Shown here in pieces: positions 17,785-26,255 of a stretch of DNA of 64,000 nucleotides (the stretch's first letter is position 1; every line of letters begins with the position of its first letter). The stretch is taken from the NCBI GenBank assembly GCA_014656015.1, contig BNBP01000025.1, positions 23,493 through 87,492 of the forward strand, read 5' to 3'. The stretch is from Streptomyces griseoaurantiacus (GTDB taxonomy: Bacteria > Actinomycetota > Actinomycetes > Streptomycetales > Streptomycetaceae). The notes beneath the pieces were generated by a model. It had not been told where the DNA came from. It did not search any database and saw only the letters and a program-made list of their open reading frames with translations. Both the position numbers and the translations under genes were made by a program.

Positions 17785-18270
17785 GTGAGCGGCAAGGGCG
17801 CACCGGAACTGTCCGTACGGAACGTGAGCGACCTCAGGGTCGCCGTCGTCGCGGCGCAGTGGCACGACAAGGTGATGGACGGACTGGTGGACGGCGCCCT
17901 GCGCGCCCTGCGGGAGCTGGGCATCGACGAACCCACACTGCTCCGGGTCCCCGGCAGCTTCGAGCTCCCCGTCGCCGCCAAGGTCCTCGCGGGCCGCGGC
18001 TACGACGCCGTCGTCGCCCTGGGCGTCGTCATCCGCGGCGGCACCCCCCACTTCGACTACGTGTGCCAGGGCGTCACCCAGGGGCTCACCCAGGTGTCCG
18101 TCGAGACCGGCGTCCCGATCGGCTTCGGCGTCCTCACCTGCGACACCGAGGAGCAGGCCCTGGACCGGGCCGGCCTCGAGGGCTCGAACGAGGACAAGGG
18201 GCACGAGGCGGTGACGGCGGCGGTCGCCACCGCGGCCACGCTCCGCTCGGTATCCGAACCCTGGCACTGA
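17785..18270 (+). CDS. ribH: 6,7-dimethyl-8-ribityllumazine synthase
   Basis: A 161-aa lumazine synthase subunit, the class that builds icosahedral shells or pentamers. Landmarks are VVAAQWHDKVMDGLVDGA with the aromatic substrate-stacking position, VPGSFELPVAAK, and GVVIRGGTPHFDYVC containing the catalytic histidine. The GTG 17785 has AGGAGACACGAGAAC upstream. A 92-nt gap after ribBA keeps it within the rib operon. It condenses dihydroxybutanone phosphate with the ribitylaminopyrimidine. Confidence 0.97.
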   Translation: MSGKGAPELSVRNVSDLRVAVVAAQWHDKVMDGLVDGALRALRELGIDEPTLLRVPGSFELPVAAKVLAGRGYDAVVALGVVIRGGTPHFDYVCQGVTQGLTQVSVETGVPIGFGVLTCDTEEQALDRAGLEGSNEDKGHEAVTAAVATAATLRSVSEPWH

Positions 18271-18304
18271 GGCACCGGCCGGACCGCGTAGGGTAAGGAA
18301 CACC

Positions 18305-18577
18305 ATGTCCAAGAAGACGTTCGAGGAGCTCTTCACCGAGCTCCAGCACAAGGCCGCCCACGGCGATCCCGCCACCTCCCGCACCGCCGAGCTGGTCGGC
18401 AAGGGTGTGCACGCCATCGGCAAGAAGGTCGTCGAGGAAGCCGCCGAGGTCTGGATGGCCGCCGAGCACGAGGGCAAGGCGGCGGCAGCCGAGGAGATCT
18501 CGCAGCTGCTGTACCACGTCCAGGTGATGATGGTCGCCCGCGGCATCTCCCTGGACGACGTCTACGCCCATCTGTAG
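18305..18577 (+). CDS. hisE: phosphoribosyl-ATP pyrophosphatase
   Basis: A 90-aa single-domain MazG-like enzyme catalysing the second step of histidine synthesis. The helices FEELFTELQHKAAHGDP and KKVVEEAAEVWMAAEHEG carry the metal-binding acidic residues, and EISQLLYHVQVMMVARG completes the fold. TAGGGTAAGGAACACC precedes the ATG and provides both a ribosome site and a possible -10 box (TAGGGT). HisE is a separate gene here, not fused to HisI, as is usual in actinobacteria. hisG follows after 59 nt. Confidence 0.97.
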   Translation: MSKKTFEELFTELQHKAAHGDPATSRTAELVGKGVHAIGKKVVEEAAEVWMAAEHEGKAAAAEEISQLLYHVQVMMVARGISLDDVYAHL

Positions 18578-18636
18578 CCGTCCCGCCCCTCCTGCCCCGC
18601 CCCACTCACCTCTCCCACGCGAAGGAAGCCGACCTC

Positions 18637-19485
18637 ATGCTGCGCATCGCCGTCCCCAACAAGGGTTCCCTGTCAGGCCCTGCGGCGGCGATGCTGCATG
18701 AGGCCGGCTACCAGCAGCGCCGGGAGTCCAAGGAACTGCGGATCGTCGACCCGGTCAACGAGGTCGAGTTCTTCTACCTCCGCCCCCGCGACATCGCGAT
18801 CTACGTCTCCTCCGGCCGCCTCGACATCGGCATCACCGGACGCGATCTGCTCGTCGACTCCGGAGCCCAGGTCGAGGAGATCCTTCCGCTCGGCTTCGCC
18901 CGCTCCACCTTCCGCTTCGCCGGCAAGCCCGGCACCGTCGACGGCGTCAAGGACCTGGCCGGCCTGACGGTCGCCACCTCCTACGAGGGCATCGTCGCCG
19001 GGCACCTCGCCGAGCACGGCGTCGATGCCTCCGTCGTCCACCTCGACGGCGCCGTCGAGACCGCGATCGAGCTCGGCGTGGCCGAGGTCATCGCGGACGT
19101 CGTCGAGACCGGGACCTCGCTGCGCAACGCGGGCCTGGAGGTCTTCGGGGAGCCCATCATGACCTCCGAGGCCGTCGTCGTCCGCCGCACCGGGGCGGAC
19201 GTCGAGGAGCCCAAGGTGCAGCAGTTCCTGCGCCGGCTCCAGGGCGTCCTGGTGGCCCGGACCTACGTGATGATGGACTACGACTGCCGCGTCGAGCAGC
19301 TCGAGAAGGCCGTCGCGCTCACCCCCGGTCTGGAGTCCCCGACCGTCTCCCCGCTACACAACGAGGGCTGGGTCGCCGTGCGTGCCATGGTCCCCTCCAA
19401 GGAGGCGCAGCGGATCATGGACGACCTCTACGACCTGGGCGCGCGCGCCATCCTGACCACGGCGATCCACGCCTGCCGCCTCTGA
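18637..19485 (+). CDS. hisG: ATP phosphoribosyltransferase, long form
   Basis: A 282-aa HisG of the long type with a C-terminal regulatory ACT-like domain. The start LRIAVPNKGSLSGPA, the ITGRDLLVDS motif, and the PRPP-binding run VETGTSLRNAGLEV are all present, and residues 210-282 form the histidine-binding domain (MMDYDCRVEQLEKAVALTPG). It catalyses the committed step of histidine synthesis and is feedback-inhibited by histidine as a hexamer. AAGGAAG lies before ATG 18637. It forms an operon with hisE, and the PH-domain gene 17 nt downstream is probably cotranscribed. Confidence 0.97.
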   Translation: MLRIAVPNKGSLSGPAAAMLHEAGYQQRRESKELRIVDPVNEVEFFYLRPRDIAIYVSSGRLDIGITGRDLLVDSGAQVEEILPLGFARSTFRFAGKPGTVDGVKDLAGLTVATSYEGIVAGHLAEHGVDASVVHLDGAVETAIELGVAEVIADVVETGTSLRNAGLEVFGEPIMTSEAVVVRRTGADVEEPKVQQFLRRLQGVLVARTYVMMDYDCRVEQLEKAVALTPGLESPTVSPLHNEGWVAVRAMVPSKEAQRIMDDLYDLGARAILTTAIHACRL

Positions 19486-19502
19486 CCGGCCGGAGCGACA
19501 CC

Positions 19503-20042
19503 ATGCCGACACCGCCCGCACCCGGGGGCCCCACCGGCCCCGCCGATCCGTCCGGTGCCCGGGACACCCCGGGCACCCCCGAGGTCCCCGCCCTGCCGGT
19601 CACCTTCCGGCCGGGGCGCACCCGGGCCGTGCTGCTCACGGCGGCCCTCGCGACCGTCCTCGTGATCACCGTGGTCGCCCTGCTGCTCGAACAGCTCGGG
19701 CCCGGGGAGCGTCTCAGCTTCGTGCTCACCGCGTTCCTGCTCGCCGGCGTGCTGGTCCTGCTCGCGCGGCCCCGGATCACCGCCGACGACTCCGGGGTGA
19801 CCGTGGTGAACATCATCAGCCGGCGCCGGCTGGCGTGGGCGCAGATCGTTCAGGTCAATCTCCGCCCGGGCGACGCCTGGGTCTTCCTCGACCTCAGCGA
19901 CGGCACCAGCCTCCCCGCGCTGGGCATCCAGCCGGGCATCGCACGGGACCGTGCCATCGCCGACGCGCGGGCGCTGCGCGCGCTCGTCCGGGCCCGCTCC
20001 GCCGACGACCCCGAGACGCCCTCGGGGGAGCCTCAGGGCTGA
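19503..20042 (+). CDS. PH-domain (bacterial PH_6-like) membrane protein
   Basis: A 179-aa protein with a Pro/Gly-rich N-terminus, one or two hydrophobic segments (LLTAALATVLVITVVALLLEQ and FVLTAFLLAGVLVLLA) and a C-terminal domain around RPRITADDSGVTVVNIISRRRLAWAQIVQV, the usual signature of bacterial PH domains. It begins 17 nt after hisG with CGGAGCG as ribosome site, so it is in the his transcription unit, as in other Streptomyces. The role of this family is unknown. A strong hairpin 50 bases after the stop ends the unit. Confidence 0.85.
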   Translation: MPTPPAPGGPTGPADPSGARDTPGTPEVPALPVTFRPGRTRAVLLTAALATVLVITVVALLLEQLGPGERLSFVLTAFLLAGVLVLLARPRITADDSGVTVVNIISRRRLAWAQIVQVNLRPGDAWVFLDLSDGTSLPALGIQPGIARDRAIADARALRALVRARSADDPETPSGEPQG

Positions 20043-20091
20043 GTCGGGGAAGCCGGCCCTGCCGCATTCGGCCGTGTCTTGATTAATCTTG

Positions 20092-20124
20092 GGGGCGGAG
20101 GCGTTGACACAACACCTCCGCCCC
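20092..20124 (+). terminator. strong terminator after the his/PH unit
   Basis: A perfect 10-bp stem GGGGCGGAGG/CCTCCGCCCC with a 13-nt loop lies 50 bases after the stop codon at 20042. The TTGACA hexamer inside the loop has no matching -10 and I do not count it as a promoter. Confidence 0.75.
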
Positions 20125-20268
20125 TGCCGCACCGCCCGGTGCCCGGGGGCTCCTGCTATCCGAGGAGTGACTCCCTCCGGCGATGGACGGACCGTCCTGC
20201 AGTACCTGCGCCGCCCCCTGCCGACATAGCGCGGACCCGTTCCGCGCGCGTGCTCGGGCGGCGGCATC

Positions 20269-21909
20269 ATGACCATCCCCCTGCTGCTCCTCGCAGCGGC
20301 CTTCGTACTGATCCTTGCCAACGGCTTCTTCGTGGCCGCCGAATTCGGTCTGGTCACCGTGGAGCGGGCCGAGGCCGAGAAGGCCGCCGCCGAGGGCGAC
20401 CGGCGCGCACGCACGGTCGTCGAGGCGCTCAAGCAACTCTCGTTCCAGCTCTCCGGCACCCAGCTCGGCATCACCATCACCTCCCTCGTCGTCGGCATGC
20501 TCGCCGAACCGGCGCTGGCCGAACTGCTGCGCGGCCCGTTGGCCGCCCTCGGCCTGCCCGAGGGAGTGCTCTCCCCCCTCGCGGTCGTGGTCGGCATGCT
20601 GCTGGCCTCCGCGATACAGATGGTGATCGGCGAGCTCGTCCCGAAGAACTGGGCGGTGTCCCGGCCGCTGCAGGTCGCCCGCTTCGTCGCGGGCCCGCAG
20701 CACGTCTTCGCCCGCCTGTTCCGCCCGGTGATCTCGGCGCTCAACACCGTCGCCAACCGGCTCGTTCGGGCCCTGGGCGTGGAACCGGCCGAGGAACTGG
20801 CCTCCGCCCGCACCCCCGGCGAGCTGGTCTCGCTGGCCCGCCACTCCGCGCAGGCCGGCACGCTGGAGCAGGACACGGCCGACCTGTTCGTGCGCACGCT
20901 GTCGCTGGGCGACCTCACCGCCCAGCACGTGATGACCCCGCGCGTGAAGGTCAGTGCCCTGCAGTCCTCCGCGACCGCCGAGGACGTGGTCAACCTGACC
21001 CGCGCCACCGGACTGTCCCGCTTCCCCGTCTACCGGGAGAAGATCGACGAGATCGTCGGCATGGTGCACCTCAAGGACGCGCTCGCCGTGCCCGTGCACG
21101 ACCGGCTGCGCACCACCGTCGGCCGGATCGCCCAGCCGCCGGTCCTGGTCCCCGAGACCCTGCCGGTGCGGCCGCTGCTGACGCGGCTGCGCAGCGAGCA
21201 GCCCATCGCCGTCGTCGTCGACGAGTACGGCGGCACGGCGGGCGTGGTCACCCTGGAGGACATCGTCGAGGAACTCGTCGGCGAGGTGCGCGACGAGCAC
21301 GACGGCCTCGACCTGCCCGAGCTCGCCGTCGCCCCGCCCGAGGACGGACGCCCCTCCTGGGACGTCGACGGCGGGCTGCGGGTCGACGTGCTGCGGCGCA
21401 TCGGCCTCGACGCGCCGGAGGGGCCGTACGAGACGGTGGCCGGCCTCGTCGCCGACCTCCTGGGACGCATCCCCGCCCCCGGCGACCGCACGGACCTCCC
21501 CGGCTGGCGGCTGACCGTCCGGCAGGTCGACCACTACCACGCCGAGCGGGTCCGCCTGACCCGCACGGATCCGGCAGTCGAGACCCACGCGGCCTCCTCC
21601 CCGCCGGCCCCGCGCACCGCGCCCGCCGCGTCCGCCCCGACCCGCCCGGCGGCGGCACAGGCGTCCGCGCCCGGCGTCTCCTCGGCTCCGGCCCTGGCGG
21701 CCGCGCCCTGGAGCATGACCGCGGCGCCCGGCCCGGGCACCGGGACCGTGCTGCCGCACGCCGTCCCCGGCGGCGCGGCGCAGACGGCGGAGCGCCGCGG
21801 CGGCACCGCCGCGACCGGCCGCGAAGCCGTACCGGACGGCGACGCGGACACGTCCGGGCGCGCAGGACGGCCCGCCCGCAGCGGTTCCCAGGCGGAGGCC
21901 GTGCGATGA
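20269..21909 (+). CDS. CNNM/CBS-domain transporter (hemolysin C/CorC family)
   Basis: A 546-aa membrane protein. Residues 1-200 are the DUF21/CNNM domain with three to four membrane helices (LILANGFFVAAEFGLVTVERA, GTQLGITITSLVVGMLAEP). Residues 215-340 are two CBS domains (HVMTPRVKV; VVDEYGGTAGVVTLEDIVEE). Residues 350-430 are the CorC_HlyC domain. A 110-residue Pro/Ala tail follows. Such proteins are linked to magnesium/sodium exchange or resistance rather than true haemolysis. It overlaps the next gene by four bases (ATGA), so the two probably act as a heteromer. Confidence 0.9.
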   Translation: MTIPLLLLAAAFVLILANGFFVAAEFGLVTVERAEAEKAAAEGDRRARTVVEALKQLSFQLSGTQLGITITSLVVGMLAEPALAELLRGPLAALGLPEGVLSPLAVVVGMLLASAIQMVIGELVPKNWAVSRPLQVARFVAGPQHVFARLFRPVISALNTVANRLVRALGVEPAEELASARTPGELVSLARHSAQAGTLEQDTADLFVRTLSLGDLTAQHVMTPRVKVSALQSSATAEDVVNLTRATGLSRFPVYREKIDEIVGMVHLKDALAVPVHDRLRTTVGRIAQPPVLVPETLPVRPLLTRLRSEQPIAVVVDEYGGTAGVVTLEDIVEELVGEVRDEHDGLDLPELAVAPPEDGRPSWDVDGGLRVDVLRRIGLDAPEGPYETVAGLVADLLGRIPAPGDRTDLPGWRLTVRQVDHYHAERVRLTRTDPAVETHAASSPPAPRTAPAASAPTRPAAAQASAPGVSSAPALAAAPWSMTAAPGPGTGTVLPHAVPGGAAQTAERRGGTAATGREAVPDGDADTSGRAGRPARSGSQAEAVR

Positions 21910-22958
21910 GCGTCGTCCAACTCCTGTTCGCCGCGCTCCTGGTGCTCACGAACGGGTTCTTCGTCGGGGCCGAGTTCGCCCTGGTCTCCGTGCGGCGCAG
22001 CCAGATCGAGCCGCTCGGCACCGCCCGGGCGCGTCAGGTGCTCCAGGGGCTGGAGCGGCTGCCGCAGATGATGGCGGCCGCCCAGTTCGGCATCACGGTC
22101 TGCTCGCTCACCCTCGGCGCCGTCGCGGAACCCACCGTGGCGCACCTGCTGGAGCCCCTCTTCGCCGCGGTCCGGATCCCCGAGGGCATGGTCCATCCCC
22201 TCGGCTACGTGATCGCGCTCGCCGCCGTGGTCTTCTTCCACCTCGTCATCGGCGAGATGGTGCCGAAGAACCTCGCGATGGCGGCACCCGAGAAGGCCGC
22301 GCTGTGGCTCGGTCCCGGCCTGGTCGCCTTCGCCCGCCTGTGCAGGCCGGTCACGGTCTTCCTCAGCGCCTGCGCCCGGCTCGTCCTCAGGATGTTCCGG
22401 GTGGAGCCCAAGGACGAGGTCGAGGCGGTCTTCACCAGCGAGCAGCTCAACCAGCTCGTCGAGGACTCCGGCCAGGCCGGACTGCTCGACCCCGAGGAGC
22501 AGGAGCGCCTGGAGGACGCACTGGAACTGGGCTCCCGCCCGGTCACCGACGTCCTCCTGGACCGCGCCTCGCTGGTGACGGTGCGCCCCGCGGTCACCCC
22601 GGGGGAGATCGTGGCGCTGACGGCCCGGACCGGGTACTCCCGGTTCCCCGTCGCCGCCGAGACCGGTGCCTTCATGGGCTATCTGCACGTGAAGGACGTC
22701 CTCGACCTCGAGGAGTCCGAGCGGGCGGTACCCCAGCACGTGTGGCGGCCGATGACCACCCTGGCCGCCGAACTGCCGCTGGACGACGCCCTGACGGTGA
22801 TGCGGCGGGCCGCGACCCACCTGGCGCAGGTGGCGGACGCCTCCGGCCGGGTGCTGGGCCTCGTCGCCCTGGAGGACGTCCTGGAACTGCTGGTCGGCGA
22901 GGTGCGGGACCCGGCGCACCGGCTCGCCCCCGAAGGGGCGAAGGCACCCGCGGTGTGA
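21906..22958 (+). CDS. CNNM/CBS-domain protein, short paralogue
   Basis: A 350-aa paralogue of the preceding protein: DUF21 domain (VLTNGFFVGAEFALVSVRRSQIE, GITVCSLTLGAVAEP, HLVIGEMVPKNLA) followed by a CBS pair (PVTDVLLDRASLVTV; LGLVALEDVLELLVGEV). It stops shortly after the second CBS and lacks the CorC_HlyC domain that its partner has. The start ATG 21906 overlaps the partner's stop. Tandem long/short CNNM pairs occur widely in actinobacteria. The missing domain suggests that it needs the first protein for a complete complex; this is inference. Confidence 0.9.
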   Translation: MSVVQLLFAALLVLTNGFFVGAEFALVSVRRSQIEPLGTARARQVLQGLERLPQMMAAAQFGITVCSLTLGAVAEPTVAHLLEPLFAAVRIPEGMVHPLGYVIALAAVVFFHLVIGEMVPKNLAMAAPEKAALWLGPGLVAFARLCRPVTVFLSACARLVLRMFRVEPKDEVEAVFTSEQLNQLVEDSGQAGLLDPEEQERLEDALELGSRPVTDVLLDRASLVTVRPAVTPGEIVALTARTGYSRFPVAAETGAFMGYLHVKDVLDLEESERAVPQHVWRPMTTLAAELPLDDALTVMRRAATHLAQVADASGRVLGLVALEDVLELLVGEVRDPAHRLAPEGAKAPAV

Positions 22959-22992
22959 GGGACGGCGGGGGCGGCGGACACTCCGCCGTCCC
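22959..22992. terminator. bidirectional terminator
   Basis: A perfect 10-bp stem GGGACGGCGG/CCGCCGTCCC starts immediately after the CNNM stop codon and sits between the convergent CNNM and EccA-like genes. Confidence 0.75.
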
Positions 22993-23025
22993 CGCGCACG
23001 CCCTCCCGGTGAGGGCCGTGACGTC

Positions 23026-24918
23026 CTACAGCGCGGACGGATCCTGCGGGCTCCGCCCGGACAGGACCTCCCCGTACGCCTGCATCAGGTCCGGCAGCCG
23101 CAGCGTGGCGAGGTCGTCCCGGGACAGGGCCCCGGGATACGTGCTCAGCCGCAGGTCCCGGTAGGCACAGCTCTTCTCGTACAGCGTGCGCAGGAACCGC
23201 CCGTTGCCCAGTTCGTCGATCCATCCCTGGTCGACGACGTGCCCGGCGATCGAGCGCAGCTCGTCCAGCGCCTCCTCGTCCCAGACGTCGCCGTTCTCCG
23301 CCGCCAGCACCTCCCCGATGGACGTCAGCTCCAGCGGCCGGTACGAGGGGAAGTCCACCCGTGTGGTGAACCGCGAGGACAGCCCGGGATTGGCGGCCAG
23401 CAGCCGGTCCATGCCCTCCGGGTACCCGGCGAGGATGACCACCAGGTGGTCCCGGTTGTCCTCCGCCCGCTTCAGCAGCACCTGCAGCGCCTCGTCGCCG
23501 TACGCGTCGCCCTTGCCGTAGCCGGAATTGGACAGGGCGTACGCCTCGTCGACGAAGAGGACACCGCCGATCGCCGAGTCGATCAGCTCGTTGGCCTTCA
23601 CGGCCGTCTGCCCGAGGTACTCGCCTACGAGGTCCGCCCGCTGCGCCTCCACCAGGTGGTCGCCGCCGAGCAGCCCGAGCGCGTAGAACACCCGGCCGAG
23701 GATGCGCGCCACCGTCGTCTTCCCGGTGCCGGAGGGACCCGAGAAGACGAAGTGCCGCTTCGGCGGCTGCACGGGCAGCCCCTGACCGGCCCGCAGCCGC
23801 GCCATGTTGAGTTGCGCCGACAACGCCTTGACCTGGCGTTTCACCGGCTCCAGGCCGACCATCCGCTCCAGCTCGGCGAGTGCCTGCGCCAGCAGCGCGG
23901 AATCGGTGGGCCCGGCCGGCAGCGAGGACGTGCCCGTTCCGGTCCGTTCCCGGGCCGCGTCGGCGGCCGGCGCCGCGACGACCGGGGCGGCCGGAACGGT
24001 GGGCGGCTCGGGCTCGGGGGCGGTCCGCAGGTCCCAGCCCTCCGCGCCGGCGCCGTACAGCGGGTCGGCGGCGTCGAGTCCGTCCGGGCCGTCCAGCAGG
24101 TCCTGGCCGAGGCCGGCGAGCGTGATCGCCGCGAGACCGGTCGCGTCCTCGTACCCGTCCCCCTCGGAGATCGCCGCGAGCCGGGCCGAGGTGTCCATGA
24201 ACGCCGGGTCCACCCGGTGCACCGCCCGGTACAGGGGCAGCGCGGCCGCCGAACGGCCGGTGCCCTCATGTGCCCGCGCGAGCCAGTACCGCAGTTCCTT
24301 GCGCTGCGGCTGCTCGCTGCGGCACCGCATCAGCGCGGCCGACAGCAGCGGCTCGGCCTGCCCGAACATCTCCAGCCGCACCCGTGCCATGCCGCCGAAC
24401 AGCCCCGCCTCGATGCCGAGGAGGGTGTCGTCGATCAGCGGGTCGGTGTGCCGGACCAACTGCTCCCAGTCCTTGACCAGATAGGCCCGGCAGGCGTGCA
24501 GGAAGCGGACCTGGGGGTCGGTGTCGATGGGCGGCAGCCCCGCGAGGGCCCGGTCGAGTTCGGGCACGTGCCGCCCGTCCAGCCAGTGCGAGGCGTGAGC
24601 GAGCAGGAGATCGCGGGGGCTCTCCAGCACCGGCTGCACCCACCAGCCCAGCCAGTACCAGGAGTTGAAGGTGCGTCGGTGCCGGGCCCGCTGCTCCCCG
24701 AAGCGCTCCCGGTGGTGGAACATCCGCAGCAGGGCGGTCGTCGTGTCGACGCGCAGCGCGTGCAGGCCGAGCCAGCCGTCCGCCATCCCGGGGTCCATCC
24801 GTACCGCGGCCCGGAACTCCTCCTCCGCCTGTGGGTAGGCGCCCATGGTGTAGGCGTCCACGCCGCGCAGCCAGGCGAGGTCGGCCGGAGCCTCGGGGCC
24901 CTGCGTGCCGAAGTCCAT
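23026..24918 (-). CDS. CbbX/EccA-like AAA+ ATPase with N-terminal TPR-like region
   Basis: A 630-aa protein. Residues 1-300 are helical TPR-like repeats (AYPQAEEEFRAAVRMDPGMADGWLG is one). A Pro/Ala linker follows at about 300-350, then a CbbX-type AAA+ domain: Walker A GPSGTGKTT with Lys400, EAQRADLVGEYLGQTA, Walker B VLFVDEAYAL, and the sensor region RFTTRVDFPSY. This architecture is that of EccA from type VII secretion. No EccB/C/D/E, WXG100 or PE/PPE genes are nearby, so it is an orphan. ATG 24918 is preceded by GGGGGA. EccA-type chaperone function is inferred, not shown. Confidence 0.85.
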   Translation of the reverse strand: MDFGTQGPEAPADLAWLRGVDAYTMGAYPQAEEEFRAAVRMDPGMADGWLGLHALRVDTTTALLRMFHHRERFGEQRARHRRTFNSWYWLGWWVQPVLESPRDLLLAHASHWLDGRHVPELDRALAGLPPIDTDPQVRFLHACRAYLVKDWEQLVRHTDPLIDDTLLGIEAGLFGGMARVRLEMFGQAEPLLSAALMRCRSEQPQRKELRYWLARAHEGTGRSAAALPLYRAVHRVDPAFMDTSARLAAISEGDGYEDATGLAAITLAGLGQDLLDGPDGLDAADPLYGAGAEGWDLRTAPEPEPPTVPAAPVVAAPAADAARERTGTGTSSLPAGPTDSALLAQALAELERMVGLEPVKRQVKALSAQLNMARLRAGQGLPVQPPKRHFVFSGPSGTGKTTVARILGRVFYALGLLGGDHLVEAQRADLVGEYLGQTAVKANELIDSAIGGVLFVDEAYALSNSGYGKGDAYGDEALQVLLKRAEDNRDHLVVILAGYPEGMDRLLAANPGLSSRFTTRVDFPSYRPLELTSIGEVLAAENGDVWDEEALDELRSIAGHVVDQGWIDELGNGRFLRTLYEKSCAYRDLRLSTYPGALSRDDLATLRLPDLMQAYGEVLSGRSPQDPSAL

Positions 24919-25390
24919 CACGTCCCCCACAAACCGTGCCCCCGATGGTTCACCGCCGGGCAGGTGCCCGTCGGCAGTCCTCGAACCGCTGTACCGCGGA
25001 CCGGAGTTGCAGTGGTGCGACCAGGCGGGCCCGGTCACGCCGAGGGCATCGTACCTGCGGGGCAGCCGCCCGCCGAAGGGTGCCGTCGGGGCCTTCGGAC
25101 GAGGTGGGAGCACGGGGGCGCACACGCGCCGGTGACGGTGAGTGAGCGCGGGGCGCCGCTCGGCACACGGGAAGGCGCCCGCGGACAGGACGAAGCCCCC
25201 GATCACGGGGGAACAACCGGGGGCTTCGCGCGCGAGGGCGGTTCCGCGGAACCGCACATGGGCAACGTAGGACGTGTGCGGCGCCCCGGTCAAGCGGTGC
25301 GGAGGGCCGGGCGCACACGTCGATGAGCTGGCCCTTCACTGAATCAGCACACCGCTGACGATCCGTCACCCTCCGTGAGGGAATCCCCTG
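24919..25390. other. 472-nt intergenic region with stacked inverted repeats
   Basis: No convincing gene lies here; the long minus-strand open frame is an unbiased arginine/proline-rich shadow. It contains a perfect 10-bp hairpin at 25191-25228, a 14-bp palindrome GGTTCCGCGGAACC at 25240-25253, a long imperfect stem at 25272-25320 (ACGTGTGC pairing with GCACACGT plus an inner GC stem), and a small CCCTC/GAGGG hairpin near 25371-25383 just after the kinase stop. The last is probably that gene's terminator. Confidence 0.5.
25191..25228. terminator. 10-bp hairpin, possible terminator
   Basis: CGAAGCCCCC (25191-25200) pairs perfectly with GGGGGCTTCG (25219-25228) around an 18-nt loop. It lies 270 bases upstream of the EccA-like start, without an adjacent gene end, so it may terminate an unannotated transcript. 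Confidence 0.5.
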
Positions 25391-26110
25391 TCACCAGGTC
25401 CCCGCGGGCCCCGGCAGCACCAGATATTTTTCGCCGGACGCGGATTCGGACCCGGACGCGGACGCGGCTTCGGGCCCGGACCCGGACCCGGACCCGGCTT
25501 CGGTGCCGGCCGCGGACCCGGACCGGATCCCCTCGCGCGTCCGCCGCACCAGCAGATCGGCGTGCGGTCGTGAGGGGTCCTCGGCGAAGTGCCGGCGCTC
25601 CGCCGGGATCCAACCGTCCCAGAACTCCCGCTGCTCCTCGCCGTCCCGCTCCCGGCCGGCCCGCCAGGCCTCCTCGGCCGGCAGCTCCATCCACAGCAGC
25701 AGCGCCAGATGCGGGCGCAGGGCCCGGCGTCCGGCGCCGACCCCCTCGAGCAGCACCACGGGAGCGGGCGGCAGCGCGCGCGCCGGTCCGAAGCGGCGCG
25801 CACGCCAGTCGTACGGGCGGTAGTGCGCCGTGCGGCCCTCGCGCAGCGGTGCGAGGACCTCGCGCAGCAGCCGCCCCGTCCAGTCGAAGAGTTCCGCGTG
25901 GGTGGCGATGTCGTCGAGGTGCAGCACCGGTGCCCCGCCCAGTGCCTCGGCCAGTCGCCCCGCGAACGTGCTCTTCCCGGACCCCGCGTGCCCGTCCACG
26001 CCGAGGAGCCGCACGTCCCCGCACGAGGGCGGTGTGCGGCGCACCGAGGAAACGAGCTGCTGAATGACGAGCCCCGAACGCCGAGTACCGGCAGAGATTG
26101 ACGGAACCAT
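25391..26110 (-). CDS. uridine kinase-like P-loop protein
   Basis: A 239-aa P-loop NTPase. Walker A is GVDGHAGSGKST with Lys46, followed by LHLDDIATHAELFDW, the DD motif typical of uridine kinase/phosphoribulokinase-like proteins, and a region WRARRFGPARALPPAPVVLLEGVGAGRR resembling the uridine kinase lid. ATG 26110 follows AGGAGA. The C-terminal 50 residues are a Gly/Ser/Glu/Ala-rich low-complexity tail encoded by repeated hexanucleotides, not present in classical kinases. The substrate is unknown. It is transcribed away from the C39 peptidase. Confidence 0.82.
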   Translation of the reverse strand: MVPSISAGTRRSGLVIQQLVSSVRRTPPSCGDVRLLGVDGHAGSGKSTFAGRLAEALGGAPVLHLDDIATHAELFDWTGRLLREVLAPLREGRTAHYRPYDWRARRFGPARALPPAPVVLLEGVGAGRRALRPHLALLLWMELPAEEAWRAGRERDGEEQREFWDGWIPAERRHFAEDPSRPHADLLVRRTREGIRSGSAAGTEAGSGSGSGPEAASASGSESASGEKYLVLPGPAGTW

Positions 26111-26255
26111 TCTCTCCTGTCGGAGGTCGAGACCAATAGTGGTGGCGCGCCGAAGCGCCGGAATGCTGGCAGGCGTCCCGCCGCGGCGGCCATAGTTGGC
26201 CCACTCGCGTCCCACCACCGTCCAAGGACCCAAGGACACTCGGGGGTAGACACAC

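Noticed and set aside
20104..20109. TTGACA as a promoter
   Set aside because: It is inside the loop of a strong terminator and has no -10 at the right spacing.
23026..24918. A complete type VII secretion locus
   Set aside because: No EccB, EccC, EccD, EccE or WXG100 gene is adjacent.
24950..25369. A 139-aa minus-strand frame before the EccA-like gene
   Set aside because: Arg/Pro-rich, no domain, and crossed by several hairpins.
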